Shown here one piece after another: positions 11,903 to 23,693 of a DNA stretch of 64,000 nt. The translations under genes were made by a program, and so were the position numbers. The stretch spans positions 47,001-111,000 of the forward strand of contig JAKLZA010000295.1 of assembly GCA_030704615.1 (NCBI GenBank). Reading direction: 5' to 3'. The notes beneath the pieces were generated by a model. It was not told the origin of the DNA. It made no database searches and saw only the letters and a program-made list of their open reading frames with translations. Numbering within the stretch: the first letter of the stretch is position 1; each line of letters opens with the position of its first letter. This DNA is from Takakia lepidozioides (lineage: Eukaryota; Streptophyta; Takakiopsida; Takakiales; Takakiaceae).

Positions 11903-12010
11903 GAGCAGGTAGCCCAGTGGTTGGGTGTTTGTGCCTTGCCTCTGCATAACCTAATGATCCTGGGTTCAATCCTTCAACGTGTGCCTTCAGACATTCATTG
12001 GGCCCTCTGT
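11903..12010 (+). mobile_element. Possible second tRNA-related SINE head
   Basis: Plus-strand pol III-type promoter: box A TAGCCCAGTGG (11910-11920) and box B GGTTCAATCC (11963-11972), about 41 nt apart. The arms do not fold into a convincing tRNA, and no A tail or flanking duplication is clear, so this is a tentative SINE head or tRNA-like relic. Confidence 0.45.
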
Positions 12011-13088
12011 GTGTTGAGCAGTAGGCTCTGTAAATTCACTGGTTTTCTTTATCGACTATTCTACACTAGTAATTACTTGCAGGCCTGCGTAGCTTCCATT
12101 CTACTCTATCTCAGTGGTCTGTCCACCTACTCTACCAATTTCTTCCCCTCTAGTGTAAAACTGACCAGGACAAGCCCTTACAGAAAATTGTACATAACCT
12201 AAATGCAAAAAGAACTAAGCACAGCCGCTATGGCATAAGGCTTACAGGGGAACAATGACCAATTCAGGGAATTTTGGGTTAGCTCCTGTGAGAGTTGATC
12301 AAAAAGATAAAATCAAACCTGTGACCCTGTAGACCCACACTGCTCATGCTCATCATTTTCTTTACCAAGCTTTTTGCTGACATTGGTCATCACCAGAAAA
12401 CATATAGATTCCCACAAAACTAATGCTGCCAATGCCAGAAAGTTAAGTTTTTCTGGCAGCAGCACCCATCTGCGGTACAACTTTTTGCGCTGTTGGATGG
12501 AATGTTGTGATGAGTCGGGCAGGGCTGTCTGCAATCTGGTCAGGCAGGTAGTGACCACTGTTAATACTAGGGAGGAAGCCCACTGCGCAGCCTGCATAAT
12601 TGACCATTTGGCTCCCCATGAATCCTGCACTGCCCACCAGGCAGTTGCACACAATATAAATCACATGTTTGGAGCTCTTGAATTCAGAAAGTTTCGAATA
12701 AATGAAAGAGGGACTAATCAATACCACAATGACAGCATGGTATTGCCATTGCAGTAGATGGACCCCACCTGGAAGGTAGTCCAATTGGCATTGGGTTAGA
12801 AAGCAATTGCATTTCAATCTTGTCATGGGATTTGCTTACTAATTTCCCTCTGAAACGGGCCATGTCCTATCAATGTGTGTCGGCAATGTACAACTCAATC
12901 TTCAACCTACTTGCGTTCAGGATTTTTTTGAAGAAAAACCACTCTGGAGGTTCATGGAGCAGATTGTAGGAAAGCACCTCACACTGCCATGTCTCTCTAT
13001 CCTCCAAGACAGCCTGCATGAAAGGATCTCCTGGTTACTACATTGCCCTCTTTAGCCATCAGGTCCAGTCAAAGCATCTCCTACAATG
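12011..13088. other. Region downstream of the dehydrogenase gene
   Basis: Holds the 3' UTR and flank of the minus-strand dehydrogenase gene. One minus-strand open segment (12313-12638) lies between a candidate acceptor (GTGGGCAGTGCAG) and a donor (CACAG|GTTTGA) and encodes a hydrophobic stretch (LNFLALAALVLWESICFLV). It could be an exon of another gene or chance; I do not recognise it. Confidence 0.35.
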
Positions 13089-16000
13089 CTAGTAATTGAC
13101 AGCCGCCTTAATAGCATCCAATATCTGCAAGAAACAAAACCAATAGAGAAACCTGATGAGAAGTGAAATGTGATTGCAATGCCATAAGAGAAATACAACG
13201 TTTTTAAGGACTATTGGAGTGGCTTGACATGCACAAGTATGCTCTATTGTGGCCAATGACCCTGAAAAAAGTAGAACCGACTCACTGGCATATGATGCAT
13301 CTTTGAGGTCGTAAGCCCAGATGCTACTAACGTTTCTGGAGTGGGCTGTTGACTTACTGGACAATGGATTTAGCCCCAAATTGCCAAGCGTGTGCAATGG
13401 TAATCAGGTTCCAGAGAACAGTTGATTATGTTTGACAATGTCATCACACTACAAAACATGATAATGATTCTGGTAGGGCCCCCACACACAGAGAGAGAAG
13501 GATACCTTATTCTTGTTTGGCATATAAAATGGCTCATACACCAAGGAAAGGGTGTGTCAAGGCCACAGACACGGGCAATTGGCGCTTCCAACTGCACAAA
13601 GTTCGCTGGTAAGAGAGAAATGGTCATCATACATATTAAAACGGCCTACTAAGTTCTTACATGGGAATCCATCAAGTTCACATTCCAGTCCCTACCTGCA
13701 GCTGGATCTATCTGTGCTGTTATCTATCTAAATTACAATTTCGGCACAAATTCTGTGTCTTTCAGCATCAAAAGATGAAACTATTATTCTACAATAAAAA
13801 CCATGCCTTCTCTGTGTTGTTCCAAACTGTCTACATTGGCTGCGTTGACGTTGTGGACAAAGCAGACAAAGCAAGGCATCCTTACTCGTAGGAAGCAGTG
13901 CTCAGCTATGGATGCTGCAATTTCTCCCCAAATCCTCCAGTGATGGGTGCCTCATGACTCACCTGTCACAATCCAAAATCACACTATGGGAAAACATCCG
14001 CACTGAGAGATGAAATTCCTCACAATGACAAACCCACCAATCACACCTTTTATCTGAATGCTGCAACAAGGTGACTTACCAAAAGCCGTCCTGTCTTGTT
14101 GACGGATGCTTCCACCAGTTCTCGATCCCAGGGAATAAGTGTGCGCAAATCAATTAGTTCACATGAAATGCCCTCCTGCACTTCACACAAGCCGTTTCTT
14201 GTCAGCTGAAGCATCAACTTGCTGTGTGTGAGGGCCAGGGCTTTAGGCTCAGCCTCAAGATTTTCAAAGTTGGTGAACAGAGGTGCGGGAACAATGATCT
14301 GGATGTTCCTGAAGAGGTTCACTCTCTGGTGAGAATTTCCTGGACGATCTATCAAAAAATGGATATTGTCTTCAGGCTGCCCGCACATCAGGCACCTTTT
14401 CCTCCCTGCATCTGTTTATTGTTCAAAAGGTAGGCTTCTTGCCCTGAGTTTCAGTTTAGTGCCGAGGGTAGGTACGCCCTTGAGATCATCCTTAAGGTCC
14501 TTGCCCAGACTGCAAACACGTTGAGGGAAGTTTTATGTCTAAGTTCATTTTCAAGTCCATGGGCATCTGACATGGCATTAGACACTGCAATTTCCAGGTC
14601 AGCTTCATCTAGCAGGGTCAATTCTTCTGGGCTAATATTCAGATACAAAAACTCCTCCTCTATCCTTTTCCGCCAGGATTTAGCCTGTTTAACAGGACAG
14701 CCAGGAAATAGAGTTGATTATCTTAGGGTATCTGGTATTAGACATGCTATTCGCCTGAGCCCACCAATCAGATTGTAGCTCAGATGATTTGTAGATCGAA
14801 CAGGTACTACCTTTGTGAGGGACTCACTCCGGTAGTGTGACTTACCTTGAGAGAGGGAGAGAATGTACTCATAAGCCTTGTGGCCATTGACCCCGCGCCC
14901 AGTTTGAGCGGAACACAAAGGGACAGAAACTACCTTTGTCAGGGGCTGATGCCGGTAGTATGACTTACCTTGAAACATGCAATTGATCCGAGTTTTCCAG
15001 ATATCCTCTAGAAATCCCTTCACCCAAACATCAATCTGCTGTGTGTGATTTGCCCAACTACTAGAATCCAGCCATGAGATTTTCAAAGTTGGTAAACAGA
15101 GGTACAGGAACAATTCCCTTGATGGAAATTGAAGAGGGTGTCTCCCTGGTGAGAGTACCCAGGACAATGAATCAGGAAGTGGATATTCTCCAGGTTGCCC
15201 ACACAATGGGCACTTACAATCCCCCTTATCTGTTTACAGAGTTTGAATTTCAGTCTAGTGCCGAGAGTGGGAGAGAGAGAGAGACAGAGAGAGCCAGGAT
15301 TTTTTTTTTTTTAGTGCATCCGCGGCACCAGAGAAAAGAAGAAAGACTTTTTACTGGATCCATGGGAGGGAAACCCCATAATTCCATGGAAAGTCCAGAG
15401 AGCTACTCAGAAGTTGTTTTCCAAGAGACATTGTGGATAGATTCTGAGTACCTTGCTTGCATCAGTGCAAGCCTGTTCCATAATGATAAGTTGTGCACCC
15501 CATCCCACCAGTGTGATGTCACTTCCCTGTCTCATGACCTGCAGTGTTATCCCATAAGCGAGAGACCGGTTATAAAAAAAAGAGAGAGTAAGGAAATAGG
15601 AACATGAAAGCAAGAAATTTAGAGACAGGGAGACAGAGAGAAAGTCCTGAAAGAAACAGTACATTCTGTACACATCCAGTGCATTCCAGAGGTTATGCTG
15701 TACACCAAGGGCATCACTCCAGGTCCATCTGGGTGACTAACTGCACATTGCTGTCAGAAGTGTCTTCGCAAAATGGGCCCTGACAAATCAGCTGTTATTT
15801 CCTGTTCTTAGTCCCTTATCCAAGATCCAATTGAAGATCCATATGAAAGACCTGACAATTGGATCAGGGCTTAGAAGTCTCATCTAGTAAGTCTGTTTAA
15901 TGAAGTGATCAGAGACTATTGGTCAGACCAGATAAAAGCAATGTTCGTCATACTGCAGCAAACAGTTGAACTATGTGTAAAACACCTCACCTCAGCCCTT

Positions 16001-19000
16001 GAAAGGGGTAGAGTGTAGTCATCGTCAGGCACCTCCTCCACTGCCAACCGATACAGCCACTGTCCTCTTACCATACAATTGCCATCACACACTGTTAATG
16101 ATGATAACATGAGTTGTTGATGTAGCCTGAACTGAATATCTGCAACTAGTAACTCACTGAAGCCCGGACTGAACGTCAAATGTCAAACAGGAGGGGTGGG
16201 GCCCGTACCTTTGGCTCAAAGAATATGACTGGGTTAGGGTCTCGAATCGAAGCAAGCAGGAGGCCTTTTGCTTGCAAGGGACTCCTTGGAATCACCACCT
16301 GCCTCCCCACAAAACCAGTCATCAAGTATCAGATTTCTGACAGGACAGCTTGCATTTCATGAGACTAAGTTTCATAGCTCAAAGTCATAACAAATGGGCA
16401 GCTCCTGGCCATAATCTGAACGACCAGAATTCCACCTGGAGAGTCAATGTTGAAGGAATACATCTATAATTCTCTGTCAGTGTATAGTGTAGGATGTACT
16501 AGATTATAGATTAAGGATGTGCAGTTACATCCAAGTCTTACATCTGAAGTGGTTAGGTGGTTGAAGTCACCAAGGAGTGTGGAACGGTACAGAGCTCAAC
16601 AGTTGAGTAGATGTAGAACCACCAGACTCAGCCGAGACACAAAGAGTGTAGATCTCTCTTGTGAACACTTTCTCTCTTGATGTAAGATCTATTTAATCTA
16701 GTTCTATGTTTTACACGATTATGTGTGTGATTGACTCTGGATAGAATAGATGTTTTCACATGGTATCAGAGCCATGGTTGTGGCTCAAGAGAGAGTGTCA
16801 CTAATGAGAACAAACTAATAATTTCGAGACACACAATGAAATTAAAAGGAGTCGATAGAGTTTGGAGGAAAGAACTCACAATTCCACGATGTATCAGCGT
16901 GGAAGAATTTTGTTTCTTATAGAAGAACACAAGTTCTAACATGGCCTGAATTCTGTGATGTTCATGCTTTCTTGGAAAGTGATAATTGATTGAGAGACTG
17001 GAATGGCTCAAAAAGTAGATGTGAGCAATATTCCTAAGTTTGACGGCACATACTTCCATGTGTGGAAGCATAGAGTAACACTACTGTTAAAAGCAGAAAA
17101 ACTATGGGCTCTAGTCGTAGGGACAGAGTTAAAACTAGTGGCTCCCACGGCAGCACAGATTGCTGCTGGGCAGCAAGCGCTTCCAGCCACAGGTGTTGGG
17201 AGTATAGTAAACTAGGAAGAGAGAGATGCCCTCTCACTCACCATAATTAATAACTGCTTGGACAATAGTGTAGTGTCACATGTACAGTCGTGTACATCAG
17301 CTTTTGAAGCATACCGACAGTTGACAAGGTTATATGAATCAAAGGATGCAGTAACCAAAATGTACCTTAGAGACAAAATTCAAACTTAAAAAATGAAAGA
17401 GAATGAAAATGTCACTAAGCATATACATGTCTTCAGATCTTTGCTAGAACAGCTTTCCGCTGCTGGTTCCCCTGTGTCAGACGAGGATGTTGTCTTATCC
17501 CTAATGAGGAGTATGCCGATGAGTTATCGAACATTTATAGGCTCTTTTAGGAGACAACCGAATATAAGTCTACAGTCTTTAATTACAGACTTAATACAGG
17601 AGAAACTTTAATGATGAGTCTAGGACCTGCTACAGATTCAAAAACTGCATTATATTCTGGACAGAAGTCTAGTACATATAATAGTTTTAATAGGAAGAAG
17701 CAAAATGAGGACAAAAGTAGTGTCAAGAAGGAGGATGGCGAAGGATCAAACTCAAATAAAGGAAAGAAGAATCAAATAAAGTGTTTTTTCTGTAAGAAGT
17801 TTGGACATATGATTAAGGACTGCAGGAAGAGGATTGCAGCTGAAGCAACAAATAAACAAGCAACACAAGGACATGTTGCAGTAGAAGGCAATCAGCTCTA
17901 TGTAGCAGCGATGATCATAAGTAAAGGGAAAGATTCAACTTGGTATGTGGACACAGGAGCCACACAGCACATGGCGTATGATATACACACTTTTGCGATA
18001 TACAAAGAGTGGAGACATGGACAGGTTGTCTATTTAGGGGATGACTCAACATATGAAATAACAGGCCAAGGGTCAGCCATTGTGTTGTTGTGCAATGGAC
18101 AGCGAAGGGAGGTACCTGACGTGCTCCATGTGCTAGGTCTCAAGAAGAATTTATTTTCTGTTAAGCAATTAGACCTAGCTGGGGGAGAGAACATAAAAGA
18201 ATGTTGCTGTAACCTGAAGAATTCCAAAGGAAATCTCATAGCAAAATGTGAGATAGAGAACGGACTCTATAAGCTAGGAACTGCATTACAGAACTCACAA
18301 GTCATGGCAATGCCAACTGTCTTAGAGACTAATAAGGCAGACCTATGGCACTGTAGATTAGGTCATATGAACCAAGCTAGAATGCATCAGATGCAAACTA
18401 ACTCAATGGTTAGAGGGCTGGATTCAGTAGATGTTAGGAAACTAACATTATGTAGAGATTGCATCTCAGGAAAACAACACCGAGAGAAATTCCCTGTAGA
18501 GGGGGCACGAGAGCTACTGAACTGTTAGGCCTCGTACATACTGACATTTGTGGACCGATGCAAACTCTCACACACAACGGGTTTAAGTATTTCATCACAT
18601 TTATAGATGATCTTTCAAGGTTTACTGTTGTTTATTTGTTAAAACAAAGTCAGAGGCATTTGAGAGGTTTAAACAGTATAAGTTACTGGTTGAAAATCAG
18701 CTAAGTAAGAAGATCAAGGTTCTAAGGGCTGATGGGGGTGGTGAATACATTTCTAATGAGTTTAATTTATTCTGTCAAGAGAGTGGCATAAAGAGGCAGT
18801 TTACTGTAGCAGGAACACCACAACAGAATGGGGTGTCTGAGAGGAAAAATAGGACCTTAGTGGAAGCAGTACTTTCCATGCTACACCATGCTAGCTTACC
18901 AAATGTCTATTGGGGTGAAGCTCTTATGACTGCCACATACCTACAAAATAGGTCACCAACCAAAGCTCTACAGAATAACAAAACACCCATAGAGTTATGG

Positions 19001-22000
19001 ACAGGTGTGAAACATGATGTATCACACTTTGAAAGTCTTTGGCTGTAGAGCCTTTGCACTAGTACAGAAGGATAATAGACGCAAACTCACACACTGTCGA
19101 GTGTACATTTTTGGGCTATAGTGAACAGACTAAGGGTTACAGTGTAAATGGCTGTTCAAAGTAAAACTTCGGGCAGATGGGAGTGTGGATCGCTATAAAG
19201 CAAGATTGGTAGCAAAAGGATACTCACAGATATCTGGACTAGATTATACATAGACCTTTTCACCAGTAGTCAAATTAGCATCTATACGAGTGATACTTGC
19301 GCTTGCGGCTCAGTTTGATTTGAAAGTTCAACAACTTGATGTTAAGACTACCTTCTTGAATGGTTTCATAGAAGAAGACATTTATATGGAGTTCCTAGAA
19401 GGAGTTATACAAGAGAGCAAATCTGGTTTAGCTTGTAAGCTGAACAAATCACTTTACGGGCTCAAGCAATCATCACGGGCATGGTACCAAAGATTTGACA
19501 CCTATTTGATGACAATAGGGTTTGATCGAAGCGTAGCTGATTCGAACGTCTACGTGCAGCGGAAGAGCACGAGTTACCTTATTCTGGCATTATATGTTGA
19601 TGATACTATATTGGCTAGCAATGATGTGAATTTCTTGCAAGAGATCAAGAAGCTCCTCGAATCTGAATTTGAAATGATGGATATGGGGGAGATCCACTAC
19701 TGCCTTGGGATGCAGATTTCAAGAAACAGGGGAGAAGGATGGATCAGAGAAAGGTATTTGCTTGGAGTGCTGCAAAGATTTGAAATGGAAAATTGTAAGC
19801 CATTAGCATCCCAATGGAGACCAGGGAGAAGCTAACAAAGTCAGATTGCCTAGAAACTGAATATGGAAAAGCTTTGATGCAAGAAGTGCCTTATTCACAA
19901 GCAGTCGGGGGTTGTTTGATGCATGTTGTTGTCAACACCCGACTTGATTGCTCATTTGCAGTGGGTAGTCTCGCTCAATTCCTATCGAACCCCGGAGAGC
20001 CTCATTGGCAGGCAACAAAGATGGGTGATGAGTGGTACATAAAAGGTACTCTTCACATTGGAATTCAGTATTGTAAATCGGACAAAGGAGCAACCCTAAT
20101 AGGTTTTTCAGACGCGGATTGGGCTGGAGACATAGACACTCGACGTTCAACATCGGGGTTTTTGCTTCAAGCTAGCAGGTGGGTGCAATAAGCTGATCAA
20201 GCAAAAGGCAGAGGTCCGTGGCTTTGTCAAGTACTGAATCCGAATACATGGCTTTATCAAAGGCTGCAGCAAAGGCAGTGTGGCTCAGGAGTCTGATGAT
20301 GGACTTGGGATTTGTTCAGAAGAAGGCTATTATAATTTATGCAGATAATCAAAGTGCAATAGCGCTATCTGCAAATCCTAAGTTTCATGCTCGTAGTAAG
20401 CATATTGACATCCCGTATCACTACATACGAGAAAGGTCCAGTCGAAGGAAGTGACATTGGAGTACCTTCCAACATCTGAAATGATTGCTGATTTCTTGAC
20501 GAAGAGCGTTCCGAAGGAGAAACACTTTATTTTGTGCGAGAGGGGCTGGATTGAAGTGGAACAAGAAGCCGGAGCAAGATTCAAATAAGATGGAAGACAC
20601 TACGTATATACTGCCAGAGTATTAGTGGGAGTGAAGGAATACATCTATAATTCTCTGTCAATGTATAGTGTAGGATGTACTAGATTATAGATTAAGGATG
20701 TGCAGTTACATCCAAGTCTTACATCTGAAGTGGTAGGTGGTTGAAGTCACCAAGGAGTGTGGAACGGTACAGAGCTCAACAGTTGAGTAGATGTAGAACC
20801 ACCAGACTCAGCCGAGACACAGAGAGTGTAGATCTCTCTTGTGAACACTTTCTCTCTGATGTAAGATCTATTTAATCTAGTTCTATGTTTTACACGATAT
20901 GTGTGTGATTGACTCTGGATAGAAGATGTTTTCACAAATGTTTGCTTGCCACATACCATAGTCAAATATAATGTGTTTCTACAATGACGTATTCCAGTCA
21001 TTAAGAGATAGTAGCAGTAATTTGAGCAAAAAAGTTGATAGTTATCGAAAATATGTAGTGTATCTCTCAGAGAGAAATAAAAAGCAGAGAGTGTGGGCTG
21101 TGGGAGTGCCACCCACCTTGATACCAGGGACATGACAGGAAAAAAGCTTCTGGAGACTGTGAGTGGTAGTGCCCTCCATGGCCCACTGCTCCATATGGTG
21201 CCCTTACTGTGAGTCCTGCATGTGCACAAGGTTCATGAAAATTATGCATTCATGTTCAATAATTGGATGTAAGAAAATATAGCTTGGGGAATTTTATGCT
21301 GAAAATCTCTCATAAGGAGTCAATGACTTCCAACGCTTAGTATTTGATGTGCCTCTCACCCACACAAGGTATGTGCCATGTCACTAATGTTTGTCTGTCT
21401 GCCTCCCTTTGTGATGATCTCAAGTATGGCTACAGAATCTATATGTCCACATCCAATCTGGGAAAGCTAGGTGTATGGTGCTATGACCTTTAGCCACTTG
21501 GGAATGCACAAGCACAGCGAGACAGAGAGGTGGCAGAGATGAGCAACAGACCTCCAGTATTGAACTGATTTCCACTTCTATAACGATACTTTGCAGCCTC
21601 ATTGACTATCTGCAATATCATAGTGGAGCTAGTCAGATTTCCATTTCAAAAATCCTTCACACATGTTGCTCACGAATTCAATGGCGCCGATGCACAAAGT
21701 TCAGTCTCTTGATAGTCTTCAATTAACTCCACATTACTCATGCAAGATTTGGCATACTACCACTCAGATTCACCTTCAATACTTTGACTGTCACCCAACC
21801 ACAGGGGGCAATAGAGTCACTGACCATAAAGCTCCAGCATAAGCTATTGGCAGATGATTGCAGTATAGCAGACAATGGACCAATATTAAGGAGGACCAAC
21901 AACAACCTGGTCAAATGCAGGGTAGATATAGTCGGCAAACTGGATTTCAGCTATGGCTCGATTGCCCTGGAACCATGCAACACTTGTACAGATAAAAATC

Positions 22001-22993
22001 AAGACATATACCTAGTCGCTATGTTGATACTCCTGGATAGCTGCCAATCTCCCAAAACACCCATGAAATAAAAAGTGAACAAGTCCATGGCAAAAAAACC
22101 AATAAATGTCACATAAGAGTGAAAAAAGAAGAGACATAAATTGGTGAAGGGAGAAGAGAGATATTCATTATGTCTATGACAGAGGGAGAGGCTGGGAAGG
22201 GAAGGGAAGTGGGGGTGGTTACCATGGAGGCTAAGCCGATGCCAAAGCCCACAATTCCCTGCCACACGTCATCAGGAGCGTACCCATGAGTGTACCGAAT
22301 TGCCTTTAGTTCGCCTCTGTACTGCAAAAGGACTGTGCGTGAGTGATATGTTACCTGTTCACAGAGAGGGGTGTTGAACACACGGTGCTGGCCAAACTTG
22401 TCGCGCAATCCAGTGGTGCATCGGAATACACCTCCAAAACTCACATCCTCACCGAATACATACGACCTGCCCAGATGCTCCGTAGTTTCAGCATTATTTA
22501 CAATCTAACCATACATCACCTTCTTGATTCTATCAAGTAGGCAAACTCCATGACAGTTGAATTGGTTGACCAGGACACACCACTATGTTTCAGTCTCATC
22601 CACAAAAATAAACAAACTTCTCTCCTCTTGCATAGGCAGTATACAGACATAATGTTGACGCAAATTCTCCATATGCTTTCGAACAAACCAAAATGAAATA
22701 AAGATACACTGTAATCAAAGCCTGTACAAGAAAGGGAAGCACCTGGGATCCGTGTCGAGTGCAGTGTAAAGGGCATGATTTATGGCCGAAAACAGGTTCA
22801 TTTTCTTCTTCCCATCCTGGCTGTCCACCAGCTTCTGTCCTTCTACTGGCGCCTCGACTGTGCTAGAAGATCTCCACCTCCCAGATGACAGAGCTGCGAC
22901 GAAGCAGTCGTCTGAATTCCAAACATTCTTATACCAGGCAGACGATCTAGAGCCCAGACGAGAGAGAGAAAGAGATCCCCCTTCCCACCTCAT
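13089..22993 (-). CDS. BCKDHB: Branched-chain 2-oxoacid dehydrogenase E1 beta subunit (mitochondrial)
   Basis: Encodes the beta subunit of the thiamine-diphosphate E1 decarboxylase that, with E1 alpha, oxidatively decarboxylates the keto acids of Val, Leu and Ile in the mitochondrial matrix. Thirteen exons with GT-AG borders (high to low): 22743-22993, 22355-22466, 22223-22258, 21907-21966, 21552-21609, 21117-21215, 16209-16298, 15991-16059, 15452-15538, 14080-14175, 13886-13962, 13506-13591, 13089-13124. Exon 1 carries a Ser/Arg-rich presequence and [19 protein letters not shown]; later exons give [77 protein letters not shown] and the terminal [11 protein letters not shown], all diagnostic of plant E1 beta. 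About 385 codons, versus roughly 350-360 in flowering plants, the excess being N-terminal. Three exons are off by one base (21117-21215 one extra; 13886-13962 and 13506-13591 one missing each). Confidence 0.95.
14190..14850 (-). mobile_element. LINE fragment in a BCKDHB intron
   Basis: Same family as the LINE copies at 0.2-3.3 kb. It retains the segment [20 protein letters not shown] (14451-14648) and the zinc motif remnant [16 protein letters not shown] (near 14340-14390), then runs into the exon at 14080-14175. It lies in the 1.3-kb intron between exons 9 and 10. Confidence 0.7.
14866..15290 (-). mobile_element. LINE 3' fragment in a BCKDHB intron
   Basis: A second piece of the same family: [20 protein letters not shown] near 14990-15060, then the conserved 3' end (14880-14985), with GA-rich runs at both edges (14848-14862, 15269-15292). 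It sits beside the previous fragment, so this LINE has hit the intron twice or been duplicated. Confidence 0.7.
16446..16450. repeat. Copia target-site duplication, left
   Basis: AATGT, matched by AATGT at 20937-20941 after the right LTR. The 5-bp duplication fixes the insertion boundaries. Confidence 0.9.
16451..16760 (+). repeat. Copia 5' LTR
   Basis: 310 bp, starting TGAAGGAATAC and ending TTTTCACA. Partner LTR at 20632-20936 is 305 bp; the length difference comes from four small gaps. Confidence 0.9.
16761..16777 (+). promoter_or_regulatory. Copia primer binding site
   Basis: TGGTATCAGAGCCATGG immediately follows the 5' LTR. TGGTATCAGAGC is the usual plant copia site complementary to initiator methionine tRNA. 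Confidence 0.9.
17003..17610 (+). CDS. Copia gag, broken
   Basis: Starts [20 protein letters not shown], the familiar copia gag opening, then a capsid helix region ([20 protein letters not shown], 17393-17611). One in-frame stop after 17213 and another before 17393 interrupt it. The zinc knuckle lies in the next open frame. Confidence 0.85.
17611..20452 (+). CDS. Copia knuckle, protease, integrase, RT and RNase H, frameshifted
   Basis: Visible in order: zinc knuckle [14 protein letters not shown] (about 17791-17832); protease [11 protein letters not shown] (about 17940-17975); integrase zinc region [16 protein letters not shown] with a later CRDC; integrase core [17 protein letters not shown] and an E in [15 protein letters not shown] with DVKTTFLNG (19290-19835) and catalytic YVDD; RNase H with [28 protein letters not shown] and YADNQSAI. 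This integrase-before-RT order is diagnostic of copia. Frames change near 18500, 18700, 19050, 19830 and 20190, mostly by single bases. Confidence 0.9.
20612..20631 (+). promoter_or_regulatory. Copia polypurine tract
   Basis: Purine-rich stretch ending TTAGTGGGAG directly before the right LTR; primes plus-strand synthesis. Confidence 0.7.
20632..20936 (+). repeat. Copia 3' LTR
   Basis: 305 bp, same TG...CA ends as the left LTR. Followed by the AATGT duplication at 20937-20941. Confidence 0.9.
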
Positions 22994-23693
22994 GACGGAA
23001 TTGCAATGAGAATTACAGAATTCAAAGTCAACCCAACGAAAGAGAAATTCTTCACCATGCGAGAAATTCGCGAAGCACTGTTAAGGATGGAGAAGATGAC
23101 ACGGCAGGATCACGACACGAAGCGCCGGTTGTAAAGGACTGTGCATAGAGCAGTACGCTCTGTAATTCGGTGGACGTTAAACACACTTTAACTTCATTTG
23201 GTGCCTACTGCTTCAGACAATGTGGATACTTGATACCTTCACCCACCACTGCCCTCATTACTCCTTACCTACTCATTACACTTCAGACTTATGACCATCG
23301 CATCCGTGGATCCAATCATCAATTTCACAGGGAACGATGAGCTCCCACACATAGTTCTCAGTTACTGATAATTTGTTCGAGGGTTGTGGCAGGTCAAGCA
23401 TTTTCGATGCCAAGGCAGGCATCGCACTGACTTGATAAGTTTGTAAAGCTTGTTGCCTCGTATGACAACGTATAGGGTAAAGCACCTGGGAACCACCGAG
23501 CCCAGGTGCTTTACCCCACGCAAAGAATTTTTGGGTCCCCGTCTTTATCTTTATCATCTTTCCAGCACGGTGTCACCTCAAGTGGTCTTGACATTTCGAT
23601 CGTTTTTCAGTGTTGTTTTTGGCCGCTGTCGGTATGTGCTCGTTTTTGTGCATTCAATAGTAGTTTGTTGTCTGTTCTTTTCTGCATCCTCAT
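22994..23693. other. Intergenic: BCKDHB upstream region
   Basis: Lies between the minus-strand dehydrogenase start and a plus-strand open frame, so it should contain the promoters of both. No TATA box is compelling. It contains the perfect hairpin listed separately. Confidence 0.5.
23475..23516. repeat. Perfect 16-bp inverted repeat with 10-nt loop
   Basis: Arms GGGTAAAGCACCTGGG (23475-23490) and CCCAGGTGCTTTACCC (23501-23516). No T run follows and no rho-independent terminator is expected in a nuclear genome. Possibly a transposon end or a regulatory hairpin. Confidence 0.8.

Larger units (their letters stand above)
16451..20936 (+). mobile_element. Complete Ty1/copia LTR retrotransposon
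   Basis: A 4,486-bp element with two LTRs, a primer binding site, gag, protease, integrase, RT and RNase H in copia order and a purine tract before the right LTR. It sits in the intron between exons 6 and 7 of the minus-strand dehydrogenase gene, in the opposite orientation; without it that intron would be about 330 bp. The LTRs differ at only two substitutions and four small indels, so insertion is recent. The coding region is broken by single-base indels and stops, so this copy as read is not autonomous. Confidence 0.95.
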
